From NCBI GenBank assembly GCA_000421325.1, contig ATWQ01000006.1:1-64000 (forward strand): a stretch of DNA of 64,000 nucleotides, given 5' to 3'. The translations under genes were made by a program, and so were the position numbers. Shown here in pieces: positions 35,301 to 43,847 of this stretch. The notes beneath the pieces are model-generated. The model worked only from the letters and a program-made list of their open reading frames with translations. It searched no databases and was not told where the DNA came from. Source of the stretch: an alpha proteobacterium SCGC AAA536-K22. GTDB taxonomy: Bacteria; Pseudomonadota; Alphaproteobacteria; Puniceispirillales; Marisalimonadaceae. Within the stretch, counting starts at the first letter, position 1. Every line of letters begins with the position of its first letter.

Positions 35301-36497
35301 ATGACTATTAGTCCATCAATAATGACAACTTATGGTAGAATTGATATTGCATTTACGCATGGTCAAGGTAGCTTTTTAATTGCCGAAGACGGAAAAAAAT
35401 ATTTAGATTACGCTAGTGGTATAGCAGTAAATGCTTTTGGACACTGTCATCCTAAATTAGTAAAAGCCCTCCAAGATCAGGCATCTAAGTTATGGCATAC
35501 TTCTAATCTTTACAGGATACCAGAGCAGGAAACTGTTGCAGAAAAGCTTGTTGCTAATTCATGTGCAGAAAGAGTTTTCTTTTGTAACTCTGGTGCAGAA
35601 GCAACAGAAGGAGCTGTTAAAGTTGCAAGAAGGTATGCTTGGGCCAATGGTGAAAAAGATAGAACAGAAATTATATGTGCTACAGGTGCTTTTCACGGCC
35701 GTACATTAGCTATGTTAGCTGCAAATGACAGACCATTATTTAGAGAAGGTTTTGGTCCATCTGCTCAAGGTTTTACTCATGTCGAATGGGGTGATGTTGA
35801 GAGCTTAAAAAAAGTTATTGGGAAACATGTTGCAGCAATTTTAGTAGAACCTGTTCAGGGTGAAGGTGGTGCTAGAAAAGCTCCTGATGGGTATTTGAAA
35901 TTACTCAAAGATATTGCTTTGGAAAATGGATCTTTATTGATTTCAGATGAGGTGCAAATAGGGATGGGTAGGTCAGGCACTTTATTTGCTTATCAGCAAC
36001 AGGATATAGAGCCTGATATAATTGCACTAGCTAAAGGGCTGGGAGGTGGTTTTCCAGTAGGAGCAGTAATGGCAAAAGCAGAAGTAGGTGACGCAATGAT
36101 ACCTGGGACTCATGGAAGTACCTTTGGAGGTAACCCATTAGCAATGCGTTCCGCAAATGCTGTTTTAGAACTTCTATTAGAAAAAGACTTTTTGGATAAT
36201 TTAAGAAAAATGATTGTTTATTTTGACAAAAAAATGGATCAATTAATAAAAAACGACATGCATGTTACACCTATAATATTTTCAAAAAAAGGCTCTGGAA
36301 TGTTAAGAGGATTTCAGTTAAATGAGAATGTCACTGCAGGAGATTTTGGAAATATCGCAAGAGAAAAAGGTTTGTTATTAGTAGGTGCAGCAGAAAATAC
36401 AATTAGATTGCTTCCTCCTTTAAACACATCAAAAGAAGAAGTTGATAATGCGTTTGATATACTCGATGATATAGTTTTAGAATTAAAGAAAACATAG
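35301..36497 (+). CDS. argD: acetylornithine aminotransferase
   Basis: This is a 398-residue PLP-dependent class-III aminotransferase. Motifs are GIAVNAFGHCHPKLV, FFCNSGAEATEGAVKVARRYA, GAFHGRT, VEPVQGEGG, ISDEVQIGMGRSG and the PLP-lysine region ALAKGLGGGFPVGA. It transfers the amino group to N-acetylglutamate semialdehyde in arginine biosynthesis. argF follows after six bases and hslO next, the usual alphaproteobacterial order. argG is at 51403-52629, so the cytosolic arginine pathway is well represented. Confidence 0.95.
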   Translation: MTISPSIMTTYGRIDIAFTHGQGSFLIAEDGKKYLDYASGIAVNAFGHCHPKLVKALQDQASKLWHTSNLYRIPEQETVAEKLVANSCAERVFFCNSGAEATEGAVKVARRYAWANGEKDRTEIICATGAFHGRTLAMLAANDRPLFREGFGPSAQGFTHVEWGDVESLKKVIGKHVAAILVEPVQGEGGARKAPDGYLKLLKDIALENGSLLISDEVQIGMGRSGTLFAYQQQDIEPDIIALAKGLGGGFPVGAVMAKAEVGDAMIPGTHGSTFGGNPLAMRSANAVLELLLEKDFLDNLRKMIVYFDKKMDQLIKNDMHVTPIIFSKKGSGMLRGFQLNENVTAGDFGNIAREKGLLLVGAAENTIRLLPPLNTSKEEVDNAFDILDDIVLELKKT

Positions 36498-36503
36498 AGT
36501 AAC

Positions 36504-37391
36504 ATGTCTAATTTTATTGATTTAAAAGATCTTTCAACAGATCAACTTTTAGATTTAATTTCATTATCTTTAAAATGGAAAAAAGAAGCTCATCCAAAGT
36601 TTATGGCAGACAAACAAGTCGTTCTAATTTTTGAAAAACCCTCACTAAGAACCCGCGTATCATTTGAAGTTGGAATAAATCAATTAGGCGGAAAAAGTTA
36701 TCTTTTAAATGAAAAAGAAATGCAATTAGGTGAAAGAGAAACTGTAGAAGACACGGCTCACGTTCTTGAAAGATACGCTGATATGGTAATTATAAGGTGC
36801 TTTGGACATAGCCAGTTAATAAAATATGCAAAAGCATCAAGTGTTCCTGTAATAAATGCATTAACTGATTTTAGTCATCCTTGCCAAGTGTTAGCAGATT
36901 TGGTTACATTTAAAGAACATTTACATAATTTTGATAATAAGAAAATCGCCTGGTTTGGGGATTGTAATAATGTCTTACAAAGTTGGATCGAAGCTGCAGC
37001 TTTATTAAAGTTTGAATTACATATAGCTTGCCCTGAAGGAGTTAAGCCTAACTCAGAGACTATATCATGGGCAATTGAAAGAAATAATAACATTTATATT
37101 ACTGACAATCCAATTCAAGCTGCTGATGGGGCTAATTGTATAATTACAGATACATGGAGGTCTATGGGAAATAAAAATCCACTGCCTGAAGATGTTTTTG
37201 TTCCATTCCAAGTTAATAACAAAATTATGAAAGTAGCGAATAAAAAAGCTATTTTCATGCATTGTTTACCTGCTTATCGGAACAAGGAAGTAAGTTCTGA
37301 GGTGCTTGAAGGAGAGCATTCTGTAATATTTGACGAAGCAGAAAATAGACTGCATGCTCAAAAAGCAATTATGCATTTTTGTATAAACTGA
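36504..37391 (+). CDS. argF: ornithine carbamoyltransferase
   Basis: This is a 295-residue enzyme with carbamoyl-phosphate loop FEKPSLRTRVSFE, GGKSYLLNEKEMQLGERE, the central DFSHPCQVLADL (HPxQ), and ornithine loop FMHCLPAYRNKEV (HCLP). It forms citrulline in arginine biosynthesis. Length is slightly under the usual 305-330. It overlaps nothing but is separated from argD by six bases only and from hslO by 28, so it is probably one operon. Confidence 0.95.
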   Translation: MSNFIDLKDLSTDQLLDLISLSLKWKKEAHPKFMADKQVVLIFEKPSLRTRVSFEVGINQLGGKSYLLNEKEMQLGERETVEDTAHVLERYADMVIIRCFGHSQLIKYAKASSVPVINALTDFSHPCQVLADLVTFKEHLHNFDNKKIAWFGDCNNVLQSWIEAAALLKFELHIACPEGVKPNSETISWAIERNNNIYITDNPIQAADGANCIITDTWRSMGNKNPLPEDVFVPFQVNNKIMKVANKKAIFMHCLPAYRNKEVSSEVLEGEHSVIFDEAENRLHAQKAIMHFCIN

Positions 37392-37419
37392 AAATTATTA
37401 TGAAATTCACATTTTTTAA

Positions 37420-38295
37420 ATGACATCCACTAATCATATAATTCCCTTTCAGTTAGGTAAAAGTCAAGTCAGGGGTAGTATAGTTAGGCTTGAAAATACT
37501 GTATCTGAAATTATTAAACGACATAATTATCCTAGCAATATTGAAAGTCTGCTCGCTGATACATTGACTATTACTGCTTGCTTAGGATCTAGGATGAAAC
37601 ATGATGGTATTTTTACAATTCAAGCTAAAGGTTCTGGTGAGGTTCACACATTAATTTCTGATATAACAAATGATGGTTGTTTGAGAGGTTATGTTGGATT
37701 AGAAGATAATTTTTCGAAAAAAGATGTTGATTTAAATTCATTAATGGGATCTGGGCATATTTCCTTTACATTAGATCAAGGAAAATATTCAAAAAGATAT
37801 CAAGGCATTGTGGCACTTGAAGAACAAACTATTTCTAAAACAGCAGAATTATATTTTAATAATTCAGAGCAATTAGATACTAAATTTTTAAATTTTAATT
37901 ATTATAGTTCAAATAAAAAAAATAGAGAAAAAATGATTTCATCAGGTTTAGTCATGCTTCAAAAAATGCCTATTAAACATATTATTGAAAAAGAGGACTA
38001 TGATGAGATTTGGGAAGATTCGTTAACTTTTTTGTCAACATTACGAAATGAAGAATTCTTATCGAATGATCTTAGTTCACAAGACATTCTTTTTAGATTA
38101 TTTAATGAATTAGGAGTAACAATATATGATGAAATTATAATCAAAGATAAGTGTAGATGTTCAAAAGCTAAGGTTGAGTTTGCAATAAAAAACTTAAGTA
38201 AAGAAGAATTAATAGATATTTCAGATGAAAATGGAAATATTAAAGTTATATGCGAATTCTGCAAAACTGAGAGAATATTCTCTAATTTTAATTAG
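37420..38295 (+). CDS. hslO: redox-regulated chaperone Hsp33
   Basis: This is a 291-residue chaperone with the N-terminal substrate-binding domain (FQLGKSQVRGSIVRLEN) and a C-terminal zinc-switch with CRC near residue 243 and CEFC near 278. Those are the four cysteines whose oxidation activates holdase function. Its position after argD-argF is conserved in alphaproteobacteria. The start is ATG after a weak AT-rich leader. Its stop faces trkH with seven bases between. Confidence 0.93.
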   Translation: MTSTNHIIPFQLGKSQVRGSIVRLENTVSEIIKRHNYPSNIESLLADTLTITACLGSRMKHDGIFTIQAKGSGEVHTLISDITNDGCLRGYVGLEDNFSKKDVDLNSLMGSGHISFTLDQGKYSKRYQGIVALEEQTISKTAELYFNNSEQLDTKFLNFNYYSSNKKNREKMISSGLVMLQKMPIKHIIEKEDYDEIWEDSLTFLSTLRNEEFLSNDLSSQDILFRLFNELGVTIYDEIIIKDKCRCSKAKVEFAIKNLSKEELIDISDENGNIKVICEFCKTERIFSNFN

Positions 38296-38302
38296 CTAAT
38301 AT

Positions 38303-39748
38303 CTAGTTTTTCCAAAATAATGGTGAGAACATAACTAAAATTGCAAAAATTTCTAATCTCCCCAAAATCATCCCAGCACATAAAAACAACTTACCAAGTT
38401 CTGGGATGGATTGATAAGATCCTGAGGGTCCAATGATATCTCCTAAGCCAGGACCAACGTTTCCAATTGCTGACGCAGCTCCTGAAATTGCCGTTATTAA
38501 ATCTAATCCTAATCCTCCCAAAAGGCAGGCAATAACTGCAAAAGAGATTATATATAAAAAAAAGAACCCCATAACTGACTCAGCAACATTTTCTGGTATT
38601 GGCTTTTGATTATAATATGAAACAACTACTGCATGAGGTCTAATAAGTTTAGAAATTTGAGATTTTGCGTTTGCCACTAAAACTTGTATTCTAGCCATTC
38701 TTAGACCACAAGTGGTTGAACCAGCACATCCTCCAACAAACATAAGAATAAGTAGAATTGTAGTAGGAAAGCCACCCCAATTATTAAAGTCAGATGTCCC
38801 AAAACCTGTTCCAGTAATAATTGATATTACATTAAATGAAGCCAATCTTAGAGCTTCTAAAAATGGCATGTCATTAAAGTGTAAATATATTGAAACAATA
38901 AAAACAACAAATACTATTAAACTTAAAAATAATTTCACTTGGTCGTCTTTAAATAAGTTTCTAAAACCTTTTTTTGTTATTGCTAAATAATGAACAAATG
39001 GTAATGAGCCAACGACCATTCCAAAGATAATAATTATTTCGATGGAAGAGGAGTTAAATGCCGCTAAAGAGTGAGATCTGGTTGAATATCCTCCTGTTGC
39101 AAGAGTAGTCATTGCATGTGCAATTGAGTCAAATATAGGCATTCCAGCACCCCATAGCATAAATGCCCATACAATTGTTAATGTAATGTATACTATACTT
39201 ATACCAGCTGCAAAACTTGCTGCTTTAGGAACAACTTTGTCAGGCGTTTCATAAGATTCGGTTTTGAAAAGCTGCATTCCGCCTATTGATAGCATTGGTA
39301 AAACAGCTAAAGCCATTACAATAATACCAACACCGCCTAGCCATTGAAGAAGTGCTCTCCATATTAAAATTCCATGTGAAGTTGCTTCTAAATTATTGAT
39401 AACTGTAGCGCCTGTAGTTGTTATTCCAGAAGTTGACTCAAAAATTGCATCAGTAAAACCCATATTAATTTCAGAAAATAAAAAAGGTAAAGATCCAAAC
39501 AAGGCAATTGATATCCATGCACTATTTGTTAATAAAAATGCCTGTCTTAATTCTAAATGTTCAGTTGTACTATCTTTATTTGAAAGAAAAAGTATTGCTC
39601 CTACAAATAAAGTTGCAAGTGAAGAGCCAACAAACGCAGGCCAATCATTGTTTCCATAAAACCAATCTACAAAAGCAGGGATCATCATAAAAAGAGAAAG
39701 GATACATAACAACATCCCTATTAGATAAATTATTGGTGCAAATTTCAT
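38303..39748 (-). CDS. trkH: TrkH family potassium uptake protein
   Basis: This is a 481-residue inner-membrane protein with four pore repeats: TTTGATVIN in the first selectivity loop, TTLATGGYSTR in the second, ITGTGFGTSDFNNWG in the third and AIGNVGPGLGDI in the fourth. SYNQKPIPENV-like cytoplasmic loop (YYNQKPIPENVAE) is typical. It imports K+ with a TrkA regulator that is not in this window. It is the only ion-channel-like gene here; the 3' end is convergent with hslO. Confidence 0.93.
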   Translation of the reverse strand: MKFAPIIYLIGMLLCILSLFMMIPAFVDWFYGNNDWPAFVGSSLATLFVGAILFLSNKDSTTEHLELRQAFLLTNSAWISIALFGSLPFLFSEINMGFTDAIFESTSGITTTGATVINNLEATSHGILIWRALLQWLGGVGIIVMALAVLPMLSIGGMQLFKTESYETPDKVVPKAASFAAGISIVYITLTIVWAFMLWGAGMPIFDSIAHAMTTLATGGYSTRSHSLAAFNSSSIEIIIIFGMVVGSLPFVHYLAITKKGFRNLFKDDQVKLFLSLIVFVVFIVSIYLHFNDMPFLEALRLASFNVISIITGTGFGTSDFNNWGGFPTTILLILMFVGGCAGSTTCGLRMARIQVLVANAKSQISKLIRPHAVVVSYYNQKPIPENVAESVMGFFFLYIISFAVIACLLGGLGLDLITAISGAASAIGNVGPGLGDIIGPSGSYQSIPELGKLFLCAGMILGRLEIFAILVMFSPLFWKN

Positions 39749-39797
39749 AACTTTTTTTCTATAAATTTCGTCTTAAAGAGAAATATATTTAATTTAA

Positions 39798-40412
39798 TTA
39801 AGTTGCCATTTTCAAAAATCTATCTTGTAAATTCACATCTTCTAAAAAACAACCACTAAATTGGTTAGTGGTCATTTTTACATCATTTTTTAAAACACCT
39901 CTTGTACTCATACAATGATGTTCTGCGTTTATATAAACAGCAGTACCTTTAGGTGATAGAGTTTTATCGATACAATTTAATATTTGTGCAGTCATTGTTT
40001 CCTGTGTTTGAAGTCTTTTAGCAAATGCGTCTAAAACTCTGGCTAATTTTGATATTCCAACAACTCTGTTGTCTGGATAATATCCAATTGAAGCACTTCC
40101 AATTATTGGAACCATGTGATGCTCACAATGGCTTTCAAAACTAATATTTTTAAGTAGTACTATATCGTCATAGCCCTCAATATCTTCAAATGTTTTAGAC
40201 AATAATATTTCTGGGTTTTCACCATAACCTGCATAAAATTCATTAAAAGATTTTATTACTCTTTTAGGTGTTTCTATTAATCCCTCTCTTTCAGGATCCT
40301 CGCCTATATATTGAATAAGAGTTTTTACAGCTTCCTCAGCTTCTTCTTGAGAAATAATTTTATTATCTTGATTATCCAATATAATTTTCGAAGTATTTAT
40401 AGACGAATTCAT
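39798..40412 (-). CDS. folE: GTP cyclohydrolase I
   Basis: This is a 204-residue enzyme. Zinc ligands lie in SFESHCEHHMVPIIG and HHCMSTRGV; KLARVLDAFAKRLQTQE is the conserved pterin-binding stretch. It opens GTP to dihydroneopterin triphosphate, first step of folate (and queuosine) synthesis. AGGTGTGAA before the ATG provides a ribosome site. It lies between trkH and a ThiQ-like ATPase on the same strand with ordinary gaps. Confidence 0.95.
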   Translation of the reverse strand: MNSSINTSKIILDNQDNKIISQEEAEEAVKTLIQYIGEDPEREGLIETPKRVIKSFNEFYAGYGENPEILLSKTFEDIEGYDDIVLLKNISFESHCEHHMVPIIGSASIGYYPDNRVVGISKLARVLDAFAKRLQTQETMTAQILNCIDKTLSPKGTAVYINAEHHCMSTRGVLKNDVKMTTNQFSGCFLEDVNLQDRFLKMAT

Positions 40413-40501
40413 TTCACACCTTTTTATAATCCAATAAAATTCTTAACAAAAAATGTTATTTAAGCAAAGGATTATTAATTTTAATCGAAAATATTAAAAG
40501 C

Positions 40502-41149
40502 TTATCTTTGAAAAATATTTAAGTTTAATGGTTCACTGTCACTAATTATTTTATCATTTTCGTCATGTGTTACTAATAAACATGCGATTTTATTTTCTTT
40601 AATATTATTCACTACAAATTCTCTAAAGCTATTTCTTTGGTCTGGGTCAAGTGATGAAAATGGTTCATCTAATAGTAATGCTTCAGGCCCTGATAAAATT
40701 GCTCTAAGACAAGCCACTCTTGCTTTTTGTCCTCCTGATAAGGTGTGAGGATATCTATCTTCAAACCCCGTCATATTGGACTTTTTAAGATTACTGCTAA
40801 TTAATGAAGATTTTTCCTTATAAGTAAGTTTTTTATCCATCCCAAATAAAATATTTTGTTCTACAGTTAAATGAGGAAATAATGTGCCGTCTTGAAGTAA
40901 AAGACCAATTTTTCGTTTTTCGGTTGGAATTTGATTTAATTTTTTCCCATTCAATATTATTTCACCTTCAAATAGCAAGTCATCTTCGTAAATACCTGCT
41001 ATGATATTTATTAATGACGACTTCCCAACACCACTTGCTCCAAAAATACATAAAATCTCACCATTTTTAATTTTAAGATTGAGGTTCTGTATAAATATTT
41101 TTTCTTTTGGAGAATTCCATTTCAGTGTTATATTTTTTAATTCAAGCAA
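40502..41149 (-). CDS. ABC transporter ATP-binding protein, ThiQ-like
   Basis: This is a 215-residue ABC ATPase: Walker A GASGVGKSS, Q-loop LLLQDGTLFPHLTVEQNI, signature LSGGQKARVACLRA, Walker B LLLDEPFSSLDPDQRN and LLVTHDENDK. The short form with LSGGQKARV resembles the thiamine (ThiQ) or YnjD group. No permease or binding protein adjoins it, so it may work with a distant permease. The assignment to thiamine is tentative. Confidence 0.75.
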   Translation of the reverse strand: MLELKNITLKWNSPKEKIFIQNLNLKIKNGEILCIFGASGVGKSSLINIIAGIYEDDLLFEGEIILNGKKLNQIPTEKRKIGLLLQDGTLFPHLTVEQNILFGMDKKLTYKEKSSLISSNLKKSNMTGFEDRYPHTLSGGQKARVACLRAILSGPEALLLDEPFSSLDPDQRNSFREFVVNNIKENKIACLLVTHDENDKIISDSEPLNLNIFQR

Positions 41150-41207
41150 TTTTATATATCCAGATATTAAAATTTTTAGTTAAAAGTGTTTTTTATAAAT
41201 ATAAAAT

Positions 41208-41717
41208 ATGATGAAAGATCTTTTTAAAATAAAAAAATTATTTAATTTAAAGAAAAGTTATTCACTTCCTAGAAAAAGACAATCAAAAGATCTATATCTC
41301 TTCAGATATTTTTTAAATTTAGCTAGATCAGAAATGGATAAATATGGACTTTGTGATTGGAAATTAGAGCTTGATCACGCGAAAGTTAGAGCTGGAGCTT
41401 GTCATTTCACAGAAAAAAAAATATCTTTTTCAAGAAATTTTATAAAACATGCAGATGATTTAGATATTAATGACACTATACTACATGAGATTGCACACGC
41501 TTTAGTTGGCCCTAACCACGGTCACGACAGTGTGTGGAAAACTATGGCTAAAAAAATTGGATGCTCGGCTAAACGTTGCCATACTTTAGAATTTTCAGAT
41601 TATAAATGGGTTAGGTTTTGTATAAATCAATGTTGGGAACAAAAAACACACAGGAGAAAGCCTAACTTGGTTTGTAAGAAATGTGGAGCACCTGTAATTT
41701 ATAAAAAAAATATATAA
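41208..41717 (+). CDS. SprT-like zinc metalloprotease-type protein
   Basis: This is a 169-residue protein with the SprT-like HExxH zinc motif (LHEIAHALVGPNHGHDSVWKTMAKKIG), ARSEMDKYGLCDWKLELDHAKVRAGAC upstream, and a C-terminal zinc ribbon: CINQCWEQ and CKKCGAP cysteines. Family members are DNA- or rescue-associated proteases; the bacterial role is unclear. Two ATGs in a row open it (41208 and 41211). It is divergent from the ThiQ-like gene and convergent with the epimerase, with two bases between stops. Confidence 0.85.
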   Translation: MMKDLFKIKKLFNLKKSYSLPRKRQSKDLYLFRYFLNLARSEMDKYGLCDWKLELDHAKVRAGACHFTEKKISFSRNFIKHADDLDINDTILHEIAHALVGPNHGHDSVWKTMAKKIGCSAKRCHTLEFSDYKWVRFCINQCWEQKTHRRKPNLVCKKCGAPVIYKKNI

Positions 41718-41719
41718 TT

Positions 41720-42145
41720 TTATTCAATTTCCTCTAATTCAATAAGTGTGCCTGAAAAATCCTTTGGGTTTAAAAAAATTACTGGGTTTCCATGAGCACC
41801 AATTTTAGGGAGTCCATCTCCCAAAATTCTTGCACCAACTGCTTCAAGTTTTTTTGAAGCTGATTTTAGATTTTTAACTTCATAACAAATATGATGCATC
41901 CCACCATTAGGATTTTTTTCTAGAAATCGACTTATTGGACTATTTTCGTTTAAAGGTTCAAGAAGCTCAACTTTTGTGTTAGGTGCTTCAACAAAGATTA
42001 CTTTTACACCGTGATCAGTTAATATCTGAGGTGCACTTATATTAGCCCCTAATGCCTTTTTCCACATATCTGATGCTATTTGGATACTTGGTACCGCAAT
42101 CGCAATATGATTTAGTTTTCCTACACTAGAAATTATTTCCTTCAT
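41720..42145 (-). CDS. mce: methylmalonyl-CoA epimerase
   Basis: This is a 141-residue vicinal-oxygen-chelate protein. VGKLNHIAIAVPSIQIASDMWK (first metal His), KVIFVEAPNTKVELLEPL (Glu), GGMHHICYEVKNL (second His) and GTLIELEEIE (final Glu) match the family. It converts (S)- to (R)-methylmalonyl-CoA between PccAB and the mutase. The start is the ATG at 42143-42145 with GGAG just upstream. A TTG at 42157 lies before that site and is rejected. It is divergent from pccB across about 157 bases that must carry both promoters. Confidence 0.93.
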   Translation of the reverse strand: MKEIISSVGKLNHIAIAVPSIQIASDMWKKALGANISAPQILTDHGVKVIFVEAPNTKVELLEPLNENSPISRFLEKNPNGGMHHICYEVKNLKSASKKLEAVGARILGDGLPKIGAHGNPVIFLNPKDFSGTLIELEEIE

Positions 42146-42289
42146 ACAGATCTCCAAGAAAATATTCTTTATATTTGTTTTTATTATTCATAATTGATTA
42201 TATTAAATAATATTTCAATTAACATATATTGATTATTGCTAGTTAAATTTTTTAAATTTTGTTAAATAATATGTTTTATGGGTTCTCTA

Positions 42290-42305
42290 GGGGAGAAATA
42301 TTATT
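42290..42305 (+). promoter_or_regulatory. strong Shine-Dalgarno placed before an ATT codon (pccB)
   Basis: The hexamer GGGGAG at 42290-42295 is the best ribosome site in this stretch. Counting from it, ATT at 42303 is seven bases away and ATT at 42300 is four; TTG at 42336 is 40 bases away with no site of its own. ATT (AUU) initiates infC in many bacteria and is otherwise very rare. A base-call error in the first codon (ATG read as ATT) would give the same picture. Confidence 0.65.
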
Positions 42306-43847
42306 AAAAAATCAAGCAGAGAAATAATCTTAGAGTTGCAATCTAGACGAGAAAAAGCTCGTCTCGGTGGTGGTCAGAAAAGAATTGAAAAACAACACTC
42401 ATTAGGAAAACTTACCGCAAGAGAAAGAATTAACACTCTTTTAGACGAAGGCTCGTTCGAAGAAACAGACATGTTTGTAATCCATCGTATCAGAGATTTT
42501 GGAATGGATGGGAAAACTATACCAGGAGATGGCGTTATTACAGGCTCTGGTAAAGTGAATGGAAAATTAATTTATGTTTATGCCCAAGATTTCACGGTTT
42601 TTGGAGGTTCATTATCATCAGATCATGCAAAAAAAATAGTTAAGATTATGAAGTTAGCTGTTCAAAATAAAGCACCTATTATTGGTTTGAATGACAGTGG
42701 CGGAGCTAGAATTCAAGAAGGAGTGGAATCATTAGGAGGCTATGCAGATGTATTTCTTCAAAATGCTCTGGCTTCTGGGGTAATTCCACAAATATCAATG
42801 ATTATGGGCCCTTGTGCTGGAGGAGCAGTTTACTCACCAGCTATGACTGACTTTACTTTCATGGTTAAGGGAACAAGTTATATGTTTGTAACTGGACCAG
42901 ATGTAGTAAAAACAGTAACTTCAGAGGAGGTGACAGCAGAAGAGTTGGGGGGAGCTGAAACACATACAACAATTTCATCTGTTGCAGATGGTTCATATAG
43001 TAATGATATTGAGGCCTTAACAGGTTTAAGAAGGTTTCTTAGTTTTTTACCTTCGAATAATTCAGAAAAATCAAAAACGAGAAAAACTGAGGATTCAAAA
43101 AGGAGATTGTCTCTTGCCTTAGACACTCTAATCCCTGAAAATCCTAATTTACCTTATGATATGAGAGAACTTATTACATCTGTTTCAGATCAGTTTGATT
43201 TTTTTGAACTACAAGAAAATTTTGCAAAAAATATTCTGATTGGCTTTATAAGATTAGATGGGCAAACCATAGGTGTTGTAGCCAATCAACCAATGGTTTT
43301 AGCAGGTTGTTTAGACATAGACTCCAGTAGAAAAGCAGCTAGATTCGTAAGGTTCTGTGATGCTTTTAATATTCCTATACTAACTCTAGTTGACGTTCCA
43401 GGGTTTATGCCAGGTACTACTCAAGAGTATGGTGGTATTATTAAGCATGGTGCAAAACTTTTATTTGCATACGCAGAAGCTACTACTCCAAAAGTTACTT
43501 TAATTACTAGAAAAGCTTATGGTGGTGCCTATGACGTAATGAGTTCAAAGCACTTAAGAGGGGATGCAAATTATGCTTGGCCAACTGCAGAAATAGCAGT
43601 TATGGGCGCTAAAGGTGCGGTTGAAATTTTATTTAGAGATGAACTTGACGATCCAACAAAAATTCAAAAAAGAACTTTAGATTATGAAGAAACATTTGCC
43701 AATCCTTTTATCGCTGCCGAGAGAGGATTCCTTGATGATGTTATTATACCGAGTAATTCTAGATTTCGGCTTATACAAGCTTTTTCGAAATTAAAAAATA
43801 AAACACAAACTAATCCAGATAAAAAATTTGGAAATATTCCTCTTTAA
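42303..43847 (+). CDS. pccB: propionyl-CoA carboxylase beta subunit, probable ATT start
   Basis: This is a carboxyltransferase subunit: [18 protein letters not shown] at the N-terminus, GGAR and [16 protein letters not shown] in the first half, and [18 protein letters not shown] and [12 protein letters not shown] in the second. It takes the carboxyl from biotin to propionyl-CoA. From TTG 42336 the protein has 503 residues. No ATG, GTG or TTG exists between the in-frame TAG at 42288 and 42336, but homologous sequence [12 protein letters not shown] precedes it. GGGGAG (42290-42295) sits seven bases before ATT 42303, giving 514 residues, normal for PccB. Confidence 0.9.
   Translation: MKKSSREIILELQSRREKARLGGGQKRIEKQHSLGKLTARERINTLLDEGSFEETDMFVIHRIRDFGMDGKTIPGDGVITGSGKVNGKLIYVYAQDFTVFGGSLSSDHAKKIVKIMKLAVQNKAPIIGLNDSGGARIQEGVESLGGYADVFLQNALASGVIPQISMIMGPCAGGAVYSPAMTDFTFMVKGTSYMFVTGPDVVKTVTSEEVTAEELGGAETHTTISSVADGSYSNDIEALTGLRRFLSFLPSNNSEKSKTRKTEDSKRRLSLALDTLIPENPNLPYDMRELITSVSDQFDFFELQENFAKNILIGFIRLDGQTIGVVANQPMVLAGCLDIDSSRKAARFVRFCDAFNIPILTLVDVPGFMPGTTQEYGGIIKHGAKLLFAYAEATTPKVTLITRKAYGGAYDVMSSKHLRGDANYAWPTAEIAVMGAKGAVEILFRDELDDPTKIQKRTLDYEETFANPFIAAERGFLDDVIIPSNSRFRLIQAFSKLKNKTQTNPDKKFGNIPL

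Noticed and set aside
39396-39690. Frames antisense to trkH
   Set aside because: They overlap a well-conserved trkH and encode no recognisable motifs.
42157-42336. TTG starts for mce (42157) and pccB (42336)
   Set aside because: For mce the TTG lies upstream of the GGAG site that fits ATG 42145. For pccB the TTG has no ribosome site and drops conserved N-terminal residues.
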